From Cannabis sativa (Eukaryota > Streptophyta > Magnoliopsida > Rosales > Cannabaceae), in the NCBI RefSeq assembly GCF_029168945.1, contig NC_083601.1, positions 31,485,660 through 31,549,659 of the forward strand: a stretch of DNA of 64,000 nucleotides, read 5' to 3'. The translations under genes were made by a program, and so were the position numbers. Under the pieces are notes generated by a model. That model was not told the origin of the DNA. It made no database searches and saw only the letters and a list, made by a program, of their open reading frames with translations. Positions within the stretch are counted from its first letter, which is position 1. The number at the start of each line of letters is the position of its first letter. Below, piece after piece: positions 35,410 to 49,309 of this stretch.

Positions 35410-38054
35410 TTTCAAAAAGTGATAATATAAAAAGCATATCTATTTCTCCCATGCATCTAAATTCTTTATTAATTTTCCCTCTCCATATCTAGCTATCTGT
35501 ATAAATTGCTTTTCTAGATCAGGTTGGATTGTCCAGAGAGATTTGATAGTCTATAGTACAAATTCTTTTCTGTCTTTTTTTTTTGTGAGTAGAATATATA
35601 GTCTATAGTACAAAGTCAATATAACAATAAGGTCATAACAGTAAAAAGAAAATGCATAGAAAGTTAATGTTCATCATTGTACCCAAAATGATTACACTAC
35701 CAGTACCACTAGTCCACTATACGTACGAACACACTAGGTTGGAGAATTTTTCTATATAAATACTTATTATTATTTGATTAGAATAGTGATCGATCATTAA
35801 TTTTACGTAACTATGCTCACTCCTAATTATGAAGCTACTCATAAAATTTATACATATATAAAGTATACTTCTTTAATCTTAATTTATTTTTTGGAAAGAC
35901 TTAAAATTAAGTATGACTTAAAAAATATTAAGAGAATACACAAAATACTTAGAATAATTTTTTTATATATATTTTTGCAATTTTTTTTTATAAAAATACA
36001 GAATATTATTTTTCTACTTTTTTCACCACGAAAAAACATGAGCACAACTTTTTCCAATAAATTATTTATTTCCTATTATAATATTTTCTGTGAATATACT
36101 AATTTATTTTAACTTTAAAAAAATTTTAAGAAAAAAAGTGGGATGTGATATATAGGCCATTGCTTGAGAGCTTGATTATAAGGAAATTTCTCAATAGTTA
36201 ATTTTTATATTAGTTTAACTAATTTCCATGTCATAAATTTTATATGTATCTTTTTCTTATTCTTTTTATAGAAAAAAGTAATTTTATAATCTTTATTAAA
36301 ACAAAGGTCTTACCAAAAAACCCTTAACCGACCTTAGAAAAATGACAGATAAAATTGTGTTAGTGAAAAAAAGAAGAAGAAATTGAAACGAATTTTGATA
36401 ACTTTTTAATTGATTAATAGTCTAATAATTTACTTGGATACTACATTGATAACTAACATATGAATAATATATAAATAACTTATTGCTGTACATTGCACTT
36501 GTCTCTCCATTTGTACGTCCCTTCTGATCTGTTTAATGAAATTGTTCACTTTAAAAAAAAAACTTATTATTATAATCGCTAGCCCTAGTTTATAGTTGAT
36601 TATAATATAATTAACAACACCACATAAATAATTAATGATACTCTATCATATGTATGACAAAATTAAGCTAGACAAACGAAGATAAAACTATATACTATAT
36701 ATAGTAATATTTTGGATCCATTATATTATTTTTACTTGAGAGTAGGATGAGTAGAGAGTAGTATATATCCATGTATATATTTTATGATCACATGGGTATT
36801 GGGTATAATATTTAAGCGGAAGAGCCGCAATAGAAGGCCAATTATTTAGCAATGTGTCCATTAGCAAATAGACAAAGACGTTGGGATAAATAAAGCCAAA
36901 CATGTGTACATAAGTTATTATGTTAGGTAATGTGTCGAAGTTTCTTCCATGTCTTTATACGACTTGTCCCCTACCTCACAATTATATGATCAATACTATT
37001 TATAGGGTTCATTTTTTTTTTTGAGCAAAATTCCAACCCCAAGAAGCCATAAGAGAAAGCCATAATTCCCTTCCATAGATTATATATAATAGGGGTGTGA
37101 AATTTGTGTGCATGCTCTCTTATTGGAAAACAAAACAAGTCACATGCATATTGTAGTAATATGTGTCTATATCTCTATGGTTTTCAACTTTTCATTAGGG
37201 GGCTCTCGATATATCGAAATCCAAGGATTCATGTTCATGATCATGAGGTGGTGATCATGTGTAGTGTGTAGTGTACTAATAACTACTAATACAATGAGAA
37301 TCCTAAGTTTTTGATAGATTTATATATAGCCTTTGGGACGTGGGGAAACGGGAGAGAAAAAAAAAATTAATGGATTTAATTAGAATTTTCCTACTTGTCT
37401 AGTACTTCTTGTTAATTTGGACAAAAATATTAAAAATTAAATTTATGGGGACAAAGATATTAATAATGTGTTTCATTATCTTTAGAGCAATTTCTTTTAT
37501 TAGCGGTAATATTACTTAAGTTATAATTTTGAAACTTCTATAATAGTATCCGGTTAAATAAATTGTCATGTAGCAATTATTGATTAGTCCAAAATCATTA
37601 AATTTTTATTATTTTTAAAAAAATTACTTCAAATATATTAATAAGAAAATGATACGTGCATTCAATGACTTAATATTTAACGGTTAGGTACTTGCGGAGT
37701 TCTAGAAATATAACTTATAGATATTATTACTGTTAAAAATTAAACTTATGTATTTATTTGCAACTAAAAATTAAATTTAAGTATTTATGCCATAAATTAT
37801 TTTTTCTTTTATTATTTTTTAAAAAGGATATTAACAAAAGATACTAAAAAATTATAAATTCTATAGGGTTATAGATGAAAATATAAATTTTATGAGAATA
37901 AATATGAAAAATATGTAAGAATATACAAAAATAAAAAGTATAATTTTTATTAGGGACAAAAATACTAAAAACTAATTTTATGGGGAAAATTAAAATTATT
38001 TAAATATTTTTATATAAAAATATAATTTACTAAAATTTGGGTCTGGGTCATATA
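35410..38054. other. AT-rich intergenic sequence
   Basis: Nothing coding is recognised. Around 36480-36560 a GTCCCTTCTGATCTG...TTCACTTTAAAAAAAAAA stretch looks like the 3' tail of a LINE, but too little is left to call it. Confidence 0.4.
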
Positions 38055-38059
38055 CTTCA

Positions 38060-38576
38060 TGTTAGACATTTATATGTATAAACTGAAATATATATGTTTA
38101 TGTATAAAATGCGGAATTAAATCAAACATATATATATTATGAATAAGGATCGAAATACCTCCAGCCATTGATTCTAGAGCTTCAAACCCACATAAGCTTT
38201 GATCTGCAAAGGAAACTGGTTGGTGTGGGTAATCGGGCTTCCTCGCTCTCTCAACTCTCTTTAGATGGATTTTGCTGTTATGAACAGAATGAGTGAGGAG
38301 CTCGGGGACCGATACCCTATATTTATAGGTGAGATACTCCATCAGTATCTGTGCCACATTAATTGTCAGAATATTTTGACAATTAATTCAGGAAATCAAA
38401 TCAGGTAATGAATATAGAAATCTGACCATATATAGAATATTACATAATTGATTTTGTCCAGATTCAATGAATATAAAATATTCATTTAACAGAAAATCAA
38501 TTATTTATTTATTTCCTTAAATAGAAAATCATTTCCTTAATTAGAAAATAATTTCCATAAATAAAATATTCTAATA
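38060..38576 (-). repeat. 3' LTR of the Copia-like element
   Basis: 517 bp, direct repeat of 44825-45341. The copies differ in only a few places (around 38270-38290 and 38338-38350). Confidence 0.85.
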
Positions 38577-41500
38577 TTCTCCCACTTGGTGAGCATTTAA
38601 ACTAAAATATTCAAACCCAACGTTCCTCATTATATAATAAACATACGAATCATAGCGACATGTCCTCATTATGAATCGAGTATTATCTTCCATGTATTAC
38701 AATATATTTATTATATAACAATGTACTTTATGTGGCAATGTACTTAAGCGAATAAACCCTAACCCTTATGTTTATTCAGGTCCTCTTACGATAATTTTCT
38801 CAGATGAAATTAAGGTGCACATAAATATGAGAAAATATCGAAATTAGAGTTTCATTAAATAATTTTTGGTTGTACAAATAAAAAAACTGCATATGGGTTA
38901 ACTGAATCCCATATTTACTTTATGATCCTTGAATTTGTGTTGCGGCATGCCTTTAGTCAAGGATCTATGCGATCACCCAATTCAGTTTGCGTGATTAATG
39001 ACCACTTATCACGCCTTTTTATGGCTAAATACTTAATGTCGATATGCTAGCTTCGACCAGTACTCTTAGAGTTATTAGCCATAAATATTGTAGCTGAATT
39101 TATCGCAAAATTTTCTTAATGGCCTAATGAAACTGTAATTCTGAACTCTAGGCCTACTATGAAACTCTATAATACATCATACGAGATGTATCCTCAAAAC
39201 AATAAATGAATCTGACTTCTATAGTGGAAATAACAATCAAGATTCTCTACAATATAACTTACTGGTAATCTTAAGGACGTAATAAAATATTGATTTATGT
39301 GAATCAATACAACCAGTGAAGTATATTAGAATCTAATTGGTTAACTATATTTCCAGATGGTCAATTCATCTTAAAATATGTATGAATATAATTTTTTAGT
39401 ATCTTAAAGATACCTCATCACTTTATATGAAAAATAAAGTGGTCTTAACTTTAGTTATTCTGATACTACTTAACGATCCTGAAACAAATGTAATGCAAAG
39501 TCTTATTCAGACTCTTAGGCATACATTAGGCTTCTAAAATAGAAGCAAATGAATGTTCTTAATTTATTCTCATTCCAAATCATTTTTCAGATGTTGGTTT
39601 GAGTTGAATTTATCACACTTAAAGATAAAAGTTATATCAAATGAATAATACATAATTTTATTTAATCAGAGATGCTGTGGCTACTCTCTAATTAATTAAA
39701 ATTATATATATTATTTATATTCCTTATCTCAAAATAATAATTTAAGATATGAATGATTTCAACTTATATAGAAAACTTTTATCATCATTTGCAAGTAACA
39801 TATTGTCTACGTATAAAATAAATATTACTCCCACTAACCTTCTGGTATATAATTATTTCCATAATTCTCTTTTCAAACCTAAAGGAAAAGATGATATAAT
39901 ACCAATTTGTGAGATGTTTGTTTTAATCTATAGGTAGACACCTTAAGCTTGCATATGTTCACCACTATTAGAGGAAAATCTTTATGGCAATCTGTATATT
40001 CTCCTCTAGTTCACTGTTTGGAACTGATTAATGAATTGAAACGAGCAACAAATGTCAAGGTCTATAATAGAATCATTTATAAAAACAAGTGAGAATGTAA
40101 ATCTCTTTTGTTATTGATTCTTAGTTCAAAATGAACTTCTTAGCAATGAATATTCTTTTATATCTTTATGTTTCTCAATGTTGCCTAATGAATATTATTG
40201 GTGAAAAAACTTATGCTTAATTAATGTTCTCCACCCCATTAGGCAACTTTACTAAAGATAAACTTTATTGCTCTTTAAGATATTCATTTCTTCATTCATG
40301 GCATGTTGTACTACAACTTCAATTCTTTATCATTCTATAATTTAATTTGTGTCTCAAATTAATATTGTAGTTGAACTCTTATTGTACAAAATGTAATCAC
40401 TAGAAAACATTGATCTTACTGTTCTAATAAGTCATCTTAAGGATGGACCAACAAACTCTTAAAAGAGCAAATGGTTCAATAACATGTTATTTTAGAAATT
40501 GTAAGCAATTACTAAATAACATAACTTATTAGAATTTTACCAATGACTTGTATATTATTAATGATTAGTTATGAATTCTCAATAACCATTAATCTTAAGG
40601 GTTGTTGTGAATCATAATTAATCTAACACTTGAGGTGGAAGTTTGAGAAAATATGAATGATCTTTCTCGGAAACTAGGTTCCTAGATTGATCACTCCCAC
40701 TGATCAAGTCAATTCTTAATTCCACAATTCTAGTGTTGTGAGATGGATAATAAAATATGTAACCCTTAAACCTTATAGCTTTTCAAATGAAATATGCTCA
40801 TTTATGGTTTAGGGCCCAAATCTTTTCTTTGACAATTGTACTCTAACTATATATGGGTATTTATAAAATGTGTACATGTCATCAAGTCGGTTTTCAACCT
40901 TATCACAACTCAAAATATGTTTGAGAAACAACTTTGGTTAGAACACGATTCGATATGTACACCCCATTGTTGAGTATCAATAGACAAAGATTTAGGAAAG
41001 ATTGGAGTTTGCTATGTAGGCTCCACCCCATGTCCAAAAAATGCTTAGTTTCTTAAATCTGTTACACACTATAATTTGGGTGTACCAAGCATATGTATCG
41101 GGCAATGAACCCGTGCTTTTAAAGAAACTTTACAAATAGACTGGGAGTTTATCCATACTCATGAATTTTAATGTAATATTCTCCATTTTATATTTGATCT
41201 CACTATCTTAATATGCAAAATGCGCCATTTCTCTACTTAAGATTTAAATGTCTTTGAAACATATAAATCTATACTTTTGTAGAAAAATTATTTATGTGAG
41301 TAATCGTTAAAATGGAGATGCAAAATTTGAGTCCATGTCTTCAAAATTAATTGACTTGTATGATTTCTAATATGATAGAATTCTAGTATGCACCGATTTT
41401 GACTTGTTGGAATACATATTCTTAATGAAATTCACACAAGTTCTAAATAAAGTTAGTAAAATCAAGTGTAATGAAGATCCCCACCATTTACTAACATTTA

Positions 41501-42139
41501 TTCTATTTATGGAGATATGTTCCATAATTTTTGGTGCTATAATGTAGAAGAATTCTTATTAATAACACATTTCTTATTGTCAGATTGAACTTGCATATCT
41601 TTATGAGTGACATCATTTGTAGTAAAGACCTCTAAATGTGTCTAAATCAAGTTTCAATAGAATCTTGGAACATAAAGATCTTTGCCAATTTTAAAACAAA
41701 GCCACTACTATATTGCTTGTTCCTTAAACTTCTAAATGTGAGAACTTATCTTGTCTGTGGATAAGATTTGCTCACAGTTACTGACTTTCTTAGGTTTATT
41801 TGTAAACCTTGCAAGAAATTATGAATGTGGAATAACAATCTAAAATAATCCACTATGTGTTAATAATCACATTAACTATATTAGAATGAATTCATACACA
41901 ATAAATTAAAATTTATTGGTGATAATAAAGTGTGATTTATTTTTCTTAATTATACAGTAAAAACTGTATATGCTAGATGAAGTTATCAGAATAAATTTTG
42001 AAATTTTCTACTGTTATGGAAGAAATTTTCTACTAGTATGGAAGAAATTTATGAATAGTGATGTAATAAAATTACATATAGTTTTGAGGTTTAAATGAAT
42101 CATGTTTTTACCAATGAATAAACATGCTTAAATATGAAA

Positions 42140-42945
42140 TCTTATTAAACAAAAATTGCCTGTGGGCTAAATTTTTAATTTAATAAGATTAGATTTAGAT
42201 GTAGATTATGATAGATTTACACAATTTATGAAAAACTTAAAGTTTAATATTTCTATCTCAATGAAAGGTATGAAACACTTAATTATTTATAAATGTTTCA
42301 AAATTTATACTTTATGATAAAATTATTAAATTAAATCCACATAATTTCCTGTGGGATAAATTAAGAGAATTTAATTTAACATAGTAATCATGTGAATATA
42401 ATAAAATCCCTGTAGGGTAAGATTATTATGTTCACATAATTCATGTCCATTATGTGATCTTAATCCACTTAATATATATAATTTTATATAATTAAGGATG
42501 TTGTGGCTACTCCCTAATTATTTAAAATTATGTGGTTCACTAGACACCAAAGTATAAACTGAAGATTAAAATTTTACTAAATCCAAAATTGCCCGTGGGC
42601 TAAATTTTAAATTTAATAAAATTAGATGAACTTTATGATAGATTTAATTAAACAATTAGTTTTGGAAAATGAAGGTTTATTATCTATCTTTAATTAAATT
42701 TGTGATAACACTATTAAATTAAATCCCCATAACTCCCTGTGGGGTAAATTAAGAGAACTTAATTTAACATATTATCCTAATTAATTATACAAATATAATA
42801 AAATCCCTGTGGGGTAAAATTATTATACCTATATAATTAATTACAAGTTATGTCCATTAAGGTGAATTTTAATTAATATATAATTTTATACAAATAAAGA
42901 TGCTGTGGCTACTCCCTAATTATATAAAATTATATTTTCACTTTG
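42140..42945 (-). repeat. Tandem pair of about 430-bp diverged units inside the Copia-like element
   Basis: Unit one (about 42150-42535) and unit two (about 42590-42945) share, in order: TGTGGGCTAAATTTTTAAT or a close variant, CCTGTGGG(A/G)TAAATTAAG, AATAAAATCCCTGT(A/G)GGGTA and TGTGGCTACTCCCTAATTAT. A further lone copy of the last block is at about 39672-39695. Confidence 0.75.
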
Positions 42946-43916
42946 ACATTAGGTATTGGGCTCTACCTAAAAGTAATTTCGTTATTAACATAGTAGACAA
43001 TCACTGAGATTAATGCTCCTAGTGTGGTCGTCCGAAGATCATTAAAAACCGTTCTAGATATGAGCATTTGTCCCAAATTCATGTTTTCTTATGTCAAACC
43101 ACAAAATTACTTACATTTTATTCATATTTTATTCATTTTAGGAAGTTTTATGAATATTTTATGAATAATTTTATGAAGTTTTATAAAACTTAATGTGCTA
43201 TATAAAATATTCAACCTATCTTAATGTTTGAATATTTCTAAATATATCTAGCACTATAAAAGGAATTTATGTATAACATTTAAATCATACAAATCAAAAT
43301 TAATTGTATTAAAAATAAATTTGCCAAATAAATACAAATTAATACAATTATTGTATGATAATAAATTAAATGCTTAATTCCATAATATATAATTAATTAT
43401 GCATTTATGACCATATAATATCTTAAATATTTGCACTAATAATTAATTTGTATAAATAAGGTAAATATACAAATTAGTACAATTAATTATATGAAATGAA
43501 TTAAATGCAAAATTAAAAAATATACTTAATGGCATATTATCAATTAATTTAATCAATAAATTACTTAATTGGTAAATAAATATAATAATTGCGCACTTAA
43601 TTGTAGAATAATTAAATATTCACATTCTTAAAATATCACAATTATTGTAATTACATGTAAAAATAAAGCATGTAATTGATTTACCAAATTAAAAACTTTC
43701 CATAATAATTGATTACTAAATAACATATAATATATGAAGATATATGTTAAATAAGAATGGAAAGTTTAAACAAATGTAATTTAATTGACTAAATCAAAAA
43801 AAATAAGGAAATAAAATAAAATTCCAAAAAATAAATCAAAATAATAAAATTTCGGAATTTTCTTAAATGTTTCTTAATTTTCTCTTTTTTTTTTTTGGAA
43901 AAATCTGCCCTGAAAA

Positions 43917-44037
43917 ACTACATGTCGTTTTTGGTTATATGAAGAAAACGACATGTCGTTTTACCAAAAAAAAAATGACACTTCCTTAAAACGACAAGTC
44001 GTTTCGGCAGAACAAAGGAAAAACGACGAGTCGTTTT
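43917..44037. repeat. Four near-palindromes of AAAACGACNNGTCGTTTT type
   Basis: Copies at 43917-43931 (half), 43945-43962, 43988-44004 and 44020-44037. Each can form a short hairpin and the two central bases vary (AT, AA, GA). They are spaced 28-43 bp apart near the 5' (minus-strand) end of the element. Confidence 0.75.
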
Positions 44038-44824
44038 GCGTCATCTTCTCCAACAAACCGGGTCAATTTGACCCGAATATCTGTGCGTGGGTCAACCGGA
44101 CCCGATTATCCACCCGATCGGAAAAATTATTTCCGACGTCCAAAATGCATGAAATCGATTTTAAATGAATCAAAAAGCCAAAATTAAGAGATTCATATTG
44201 ATTTTATGCATCGAAAACCCATGAAAATGAAACTTTTATTTTACAAAAACAAATCGGGTCCCAACGTGAATTTAATGAAAAATCACAGATTTTTATGGTT
44301 TTTCAAATCACCTTCATGCACAAATTACTTTCAAATATTAAGAATGCAGTAATGCATAAAGATCGAAAAATACATGAAGGATTCAAAACCAAACAAAATC
44401 TTTTTTTTTTTTTTTTTTTTTTTATGTCACGGACGAAAAACCAAAAAATGTGCATATATATATACTCGAATATAGTGATTATATTGCTTAAAAACATGAT
44501 AAATAGATAGAATAGCATATTCTAATCAATGTTATGCAATAAAATCAAGAATTAATTGAGTATTATATATAAACATATATACACGTATATACACCGTACA
44601 TCTATAAATATATATATACGAATAAACATGAATATGAATATGTATATGTATATATAAAAATAAATTGAGTATAAATATATATAATCGGGATTATATAATA
44701 TGAAGGTATATATATAAAAATAAACATAATTTATATTATAAATGGAAAACCCCATGTATATATATATATATATGAAATTCAAAATAAATCAAGGCAGAGA
44801 TATATAATCCGCTCTGATACCAAC

Positions 44825-45341
44825 TGTTAGACATTTATATGTATAAACTGAAATATATATGTTTATGTATAAAATGCGGAATTAAATCAAACATATATAT
44901 ATTATGAATAAGGATCGAAATACCTCCAGCCATTGATTCTAGAGCTTCAAACCCACATAAGCTTTGATCTGCAAAGGAAACTGGTTGGTGTGGGTAATCG
45001 GGCTTCCTCGCTCTCTCAACTCTCTTTAGATGGATTTCTTTGTTATGAACGAATGAGTGAGGAGCTCGGGGACCGATACCCTATATTTATAGGTGAGATA
45101 CTCCATCGCATATACGTGCCACATTAATTGTCAGAATATTTTGACAATTAATTCAGGAAATCAAATCAGGTAATGAATATAGAAATCTAACCATATATAG
45201 AATATTACATAATTGATTTTGTCCAGATTCAATGAATATAAAATATTCATTTAACAGAAAATCAATTATTTATTTATTTCCTTAAATAGAAAATCATTTC
45301 CTTAATTAGAAAATAATTTCCATAAATAAAATATTCTAATA
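44825..45341 (-). repeat. 5' LTR of the Copia-like element
   Basis: 517 bp, adjacent to the primer-binding site at 44811-44822 on the minus strand. Confidence 0.85.
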
Positions 45342-45607
45342 CTTTACACGACTCCACTCACATTTTACTGTATTTAAATATTAATGAAATTTTATATATT
45401 TTAATTTAATATATAACCACTTAATAACTAATTAATAACCTAGCTCTCCAAAAATATATATATTCATATCTATTAAATAATAAATATGTAAATATGTAAA
45501 TATGTAAATATATATAGTTTTCTATCTTACATTTTGTTAAAGTAATTTTTTCATAGTTTAAACACTTTTTATAATTTCTTTCTTGTCACCTTCTATAGTA
45601 ATAAAGT

Positions 45608-45935
45608 TAAAAATTTCTAATGGTGATATTTTTTAAAAGTGTTAAAATTCTCTACATTATTTTTTTTTATATTATTTTTGGCACTTTATTTTAATAATAT
45701 TTCATTGATAAACACTTCTAGAAACTATTATAATAATATTAAATTTTCTTACTTTACAAAAAAAATTATAAGAAAAGAAAGAGAGAGAAAACAGCAAAGA
45801 TGTCACTTTTAGGCATTTTTACTAATTAACATTTATTTTCACTCTAAAAATAAACATCTGCTGTAAAAAAAAGTTAAAAATACATCAAACTCATCAAATA
45901 TTGTTTAAAGTATTTCCTATTAGAAGTTGCTCTAT
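45608..45935. mobile_element. Decayed Tourist-like MITE
   Basis: The left end TTTCTAATGGTGATA and right end CCTATTAGAAGTTGCTCT mirror the ends of the neighbouring MITE at 46020-46531, and the interior shares TTTTCTTACTTTACA and GAAGATGTCA-like blocks. No clean TAA duplication is left. Confidence 0.5.
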
Positions 45936-46016
45936 GAGCTAGCAATGGTAACAATATTTTAAGCATTCTTTAAGCATGGAGAGCTAACAATTTTTTGGGA
46001 ATTATCTTTACCATGT

Positions 46017-46534
46017 TAAGAGTATCTCTAATGGTGATACTTGTTAAAAAAAAAAATTCACATCATTTAAAAATATATTATTTTTACTCCTTCATATTAT
46101 TTTTATCTTTTTTTGTTCTAAAATATTTCAATTGTAAACACCTCTAAAAATTTATTAAAACACTATTATATTATTATTTAATATATATGAAATGATTAAG
46201 TTTTCTTACATTATAAGAAAATAATAACAAAAAAGAAAAAAAAAAGAAAAACAAGGGAAGATGTCAGTATCGTTAAAAGATGTCAAATTAAAAAAGAGTA
46301 TTATTATTGGACACTACAAGTGTTTAGCATTATTTATAGGTGGTGTCATAGGGTTAATTAACAATATGTTCTAAAAGTTATTTTTTAAATTATATAAAAC
46401 CCGATACTTAGTAACACTAATAGAATAATATGACTCTAAAGAAGATGTTAGACACTAATAGAACCTTTTAACATTTAAAAAGTACCAAAAATATGTTCAA
46501 GCTTATTAAATGGTTTCCATTGGAGTTGCTGTAA
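46017..46534. mobile_element. Tourist-like (PIF/Harbinger) MITE with TAA target duplication
   Basis: The element is 46020-46531 (512 bp), flanked by TAA on both sides (46017-46019, 46532-46534). Ends are GAGTATCTCTAATGG and CCATTGGAGTTGCTG, inverted with a few mismatches. The CTCCAATGG end motif and 3-bp TAA duplication are typical of Tourist/Harbinger MITEs. There is no transposase. Confidence 0.68.
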
Positions 46535-49309
46535 TTAAGCAAGTTAATTACTTTTTGGTGGATTCTATTTCTTTCTGGTCATGTGTTTTGGTAGAAGCTT
46601 CTTCTCTCGTACCACACCCAATCTGCAATCTCTAATCTCTGATCTCTATACATAAATAACTTATTTATTATTTTGGTAATCTAACTTAAGCTTACTAGTT
46701 ATATTTTAATTCGGTCATTGGTTTCAAATGTGATTTTTTTGAGAACACCAATAACAAAGCTATAAATAGTATATTGAGATGGGACACTTCTATAATAGTA
46801 TTTTAGGTGTGTTGGAAAATTTTAAGTTAAAGCACTTATATTCTCTAAAAATATAATTTCTTAAAAATATTTAAAAAAATTGAACTAAAAATTCTAAATT
46901 TATCTTCATTTTTTTTTAGAAAAAAAGGGTGTCAGCGAATTTTAATATATATTTTTTAAAAAACTACTATCATGATCTATATTTATAAAATATTAAGTAT
47001 ATTTTTTTTTAATTGTTTTAGATTTATAATTTATGTGTTATTAATATTATATACTTGAGATGAATAAATATATTAAAATTTAAAAAAAAATGAAGTTTTG
47101 ATGATATATTAATTAAAAAGAACTATTGTATGGTGTGAAATGTAAAATAGAGAAAAAGTGAGGTAGTTATAAAAGTTTTGCAGTTTATGGTTTGGTAAAA
47201 TTACATGTTCTTTGATTAAATGATGAGTTATCCTGATTCGAGAAGATTTTTACCGCCGATTATAGTTTGCTGCATTAATAATCATGTGTGACTATATTCA
47301 ACGCGTAAAAAAAAAATATAAGAAATGCCCAATAAAATTAAATATAAAGTAATACACAGTTATCTCAAAATAATAGCATATCCTACCTCTTAACAAGAGA
47401 ATATAATATATAACCAAACATAAAATTCCAAAAATAAAAGTGTACGTACGTGAGGATAGTTCAAAAACCTTAAAAGAAAGAAAAAAAGTAATAAATAAAT
47501 ACATGAATTAGTCCCCATAAAGTCACACAGAATGACACATATACTGACATTAATAGTGTATAGTGATAAACATATAACAAGTGATTTGATTAATTGATCC
47601 AATAAGTAGGCCATAGCTATCTCAATAAATCTCTTTGTGTTCCCTTTTCATCAGTAAATGCCAAAAGAAAATAGAGCAAAGACAATAAGATCGACCTAAA
47701 TTGGCTGAAAAAAAGCATCTATATACATGATTCATACAGAACTTAATTAATTATGTGTTACTACCTTTTTAAGTTTTTATTTATAGTTTCCAAATTATTT
47801 GCAGCATAAGTTAGCAACCAAAATTTTCATGTCTTTGAGATCACTTAACTTTGTACACTTCATGAGTTTATGGCCACAAGATTACACTACACTTAAAGTA
47901 ACCACGTTGTGTTAGTGTGGTATGATGGTAAAAACTATTTTTATAGATATTCTTTTTATTTGGATTAAGGGTTCGAAACTCATCACAATCTTTTTTTAAA
48001 TGAATCATGCATGGTTTATCTCAAGGCTAGTTTAATCATGTAAGTGGTGTCATCTTGTTTGATGTGGATCCTTGAAGTAGTTTATTGATGACTCAATTAA
48101 AGCAGGTTGAGATATAAGATTCTTATAATTTGCACGTGGTCTCTTAAATTGTCAAAAAAAATTGAATGAGTGGGGAAAAGATTTACACCATGTAATCTTA
48201 TTAAAAAAAATTACACTCAAACTAGAAGATTTAATTATTTATATTTATATATACAATCACATGAAATGGACCTGTGATGATTAACAAAGTAAGAAAAACA
48301 ATAATAATAATTGAAAACAGCTCTATAATTTTTTATGAAAGGGCTTTTTCCTTGTTAATGGTCAAATAAATACAAGGTAGAAGTGGTTTATGGTGGTGGG
48401 GAGTCATAAAAAGTGTTTAATGGTGTTGTCCAATCAAGGGGATCTTTCTATATATTGTTATAGCACTTCAAACAAAGTGAGGCCTAAAAAGATAGTCCAA
48501 TATATGAATGATATCTTGATTTTTATGCTTAAGCAAATTAATTAACTTATTATTTGTTAATGGGCCAAACCTAATCTTGAAAAGTTTGGTTGGTGACATT
48601 TTTGATAGGGAAAGAGCTTCAATCCTCATTACCAGGATGACCAAAAAAAGGCATATAGCACTATAGTCAATAGTCATCAAATCACTTTTCTTTATACTTC
48701 ATTTGAGTTTGAAAATAAATATAAGTAGTTGAATGAATTTAAAAACCCAGAAATTGTATTATTATGGCTCTTTTTCAAATTAATTTGACTTAATTTATCA
48801 TGTTTATAAAATACAACATTAGATAAGAAAAACAAAATAAACAAGGAAATGAATGAATTATAAGATTTGAGATGGGGATATTTTGTGCAATATTAATCTT
48901 CATATTGTATTCCTTGAGCCTATTATCAGCCTAACTAGATTATATTACTTACGATTTATGATCAAACTTGTAGTGCCTTATAATTTTTCTATCTCAATTA
49001 AAAATAAAATCTTACCATTTGATCTCTAAACAAAAACATGAATTCTTCTTAATCATTTTCACAGCAAGATCAATAATACAAAAATTTATCTTTACTAGAA
49101 AAAAGAAAAAAAAAAAACTTATTGTAAAATGAGAATAAAAATTTAACAGAATATTGGTCTACGAATGATTTTTTTTCTTTTTATCTTTTTGAAGTAGACA
49201 GGGGTTTTCTGATAACTAGTACTGCTTTTAAATGGTTATAATTAAAAAAAATACAAAAAAGAAATATATTATAGCTTTTTATTAATACTCAGGAGAGGAC
49301 GTATTTATC
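46535..49309. other. AT-rich intergenic sequence with a SINE
   Basis: Apart from the SINE at about 47911-48162 no gene, RNA or transposon end was recognised. Short open frames at 47298-47614 and 48468-48680 are AT-rich chance readings. Confidence 0.45.
47911..48162 (+). mobile_element. tRNA-derived SINE-like element
   Basis: A box A-like motif (TAGTGTGGTATGATGG, about 47923-47938) is followed about 30 bp on by a box B-like motif (GGGTTCGAAACTC, 47969-47981). The unit then has an unrelated body and ends TTGTCAAAAAAAATTG. This is the layout of plant tRNA-derived SINEs. Target duplications were not found. Confidence 0.5.

Larger units (their letters stand above)
38060..45341 (-). mobile_element. 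Copia-like LTR retrotransposon without coding capacity, 7.3 kb, minus strand
   Basis: Two LTRs of 517 bp each (38060-38576 and 44825-45341) are near-identical direct repeats. Read on the minus strand, the right one is the 5' LTR. After its end (...CTAACA) come two bases and the Met-tRNA primer-binding site TGGTATCAGAGC (44822-44811). The 3' LTR at the left is preceded by the purine tract CAAGTGGGAGAA (38588-38577). LTRs start TATTAG, instead of the usual TG, in both copies. Flanks CTTCA (38055-38059) and CTTTA (45342-45346) are a possible one-mismatch target duplication. The 6.2-kb interior has no frame beyond about 75 codons and no Gag or Pol motif, so it depends on another element. The PPT and PBS style suggest Copia. 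Confidence 0.82.

Noticed and set aside
35813..36112. 99-codon frame
   Set aside because: AT-rich, Ile/Phe/Lys-dominated reading with no motif; no splice or leader context supports it.
44303..44782. Tyr/Ile/Phe-rich frames
   Set aside because: Translations of poly-T and TATA-rich sequence in a non-coding retrotransposon.
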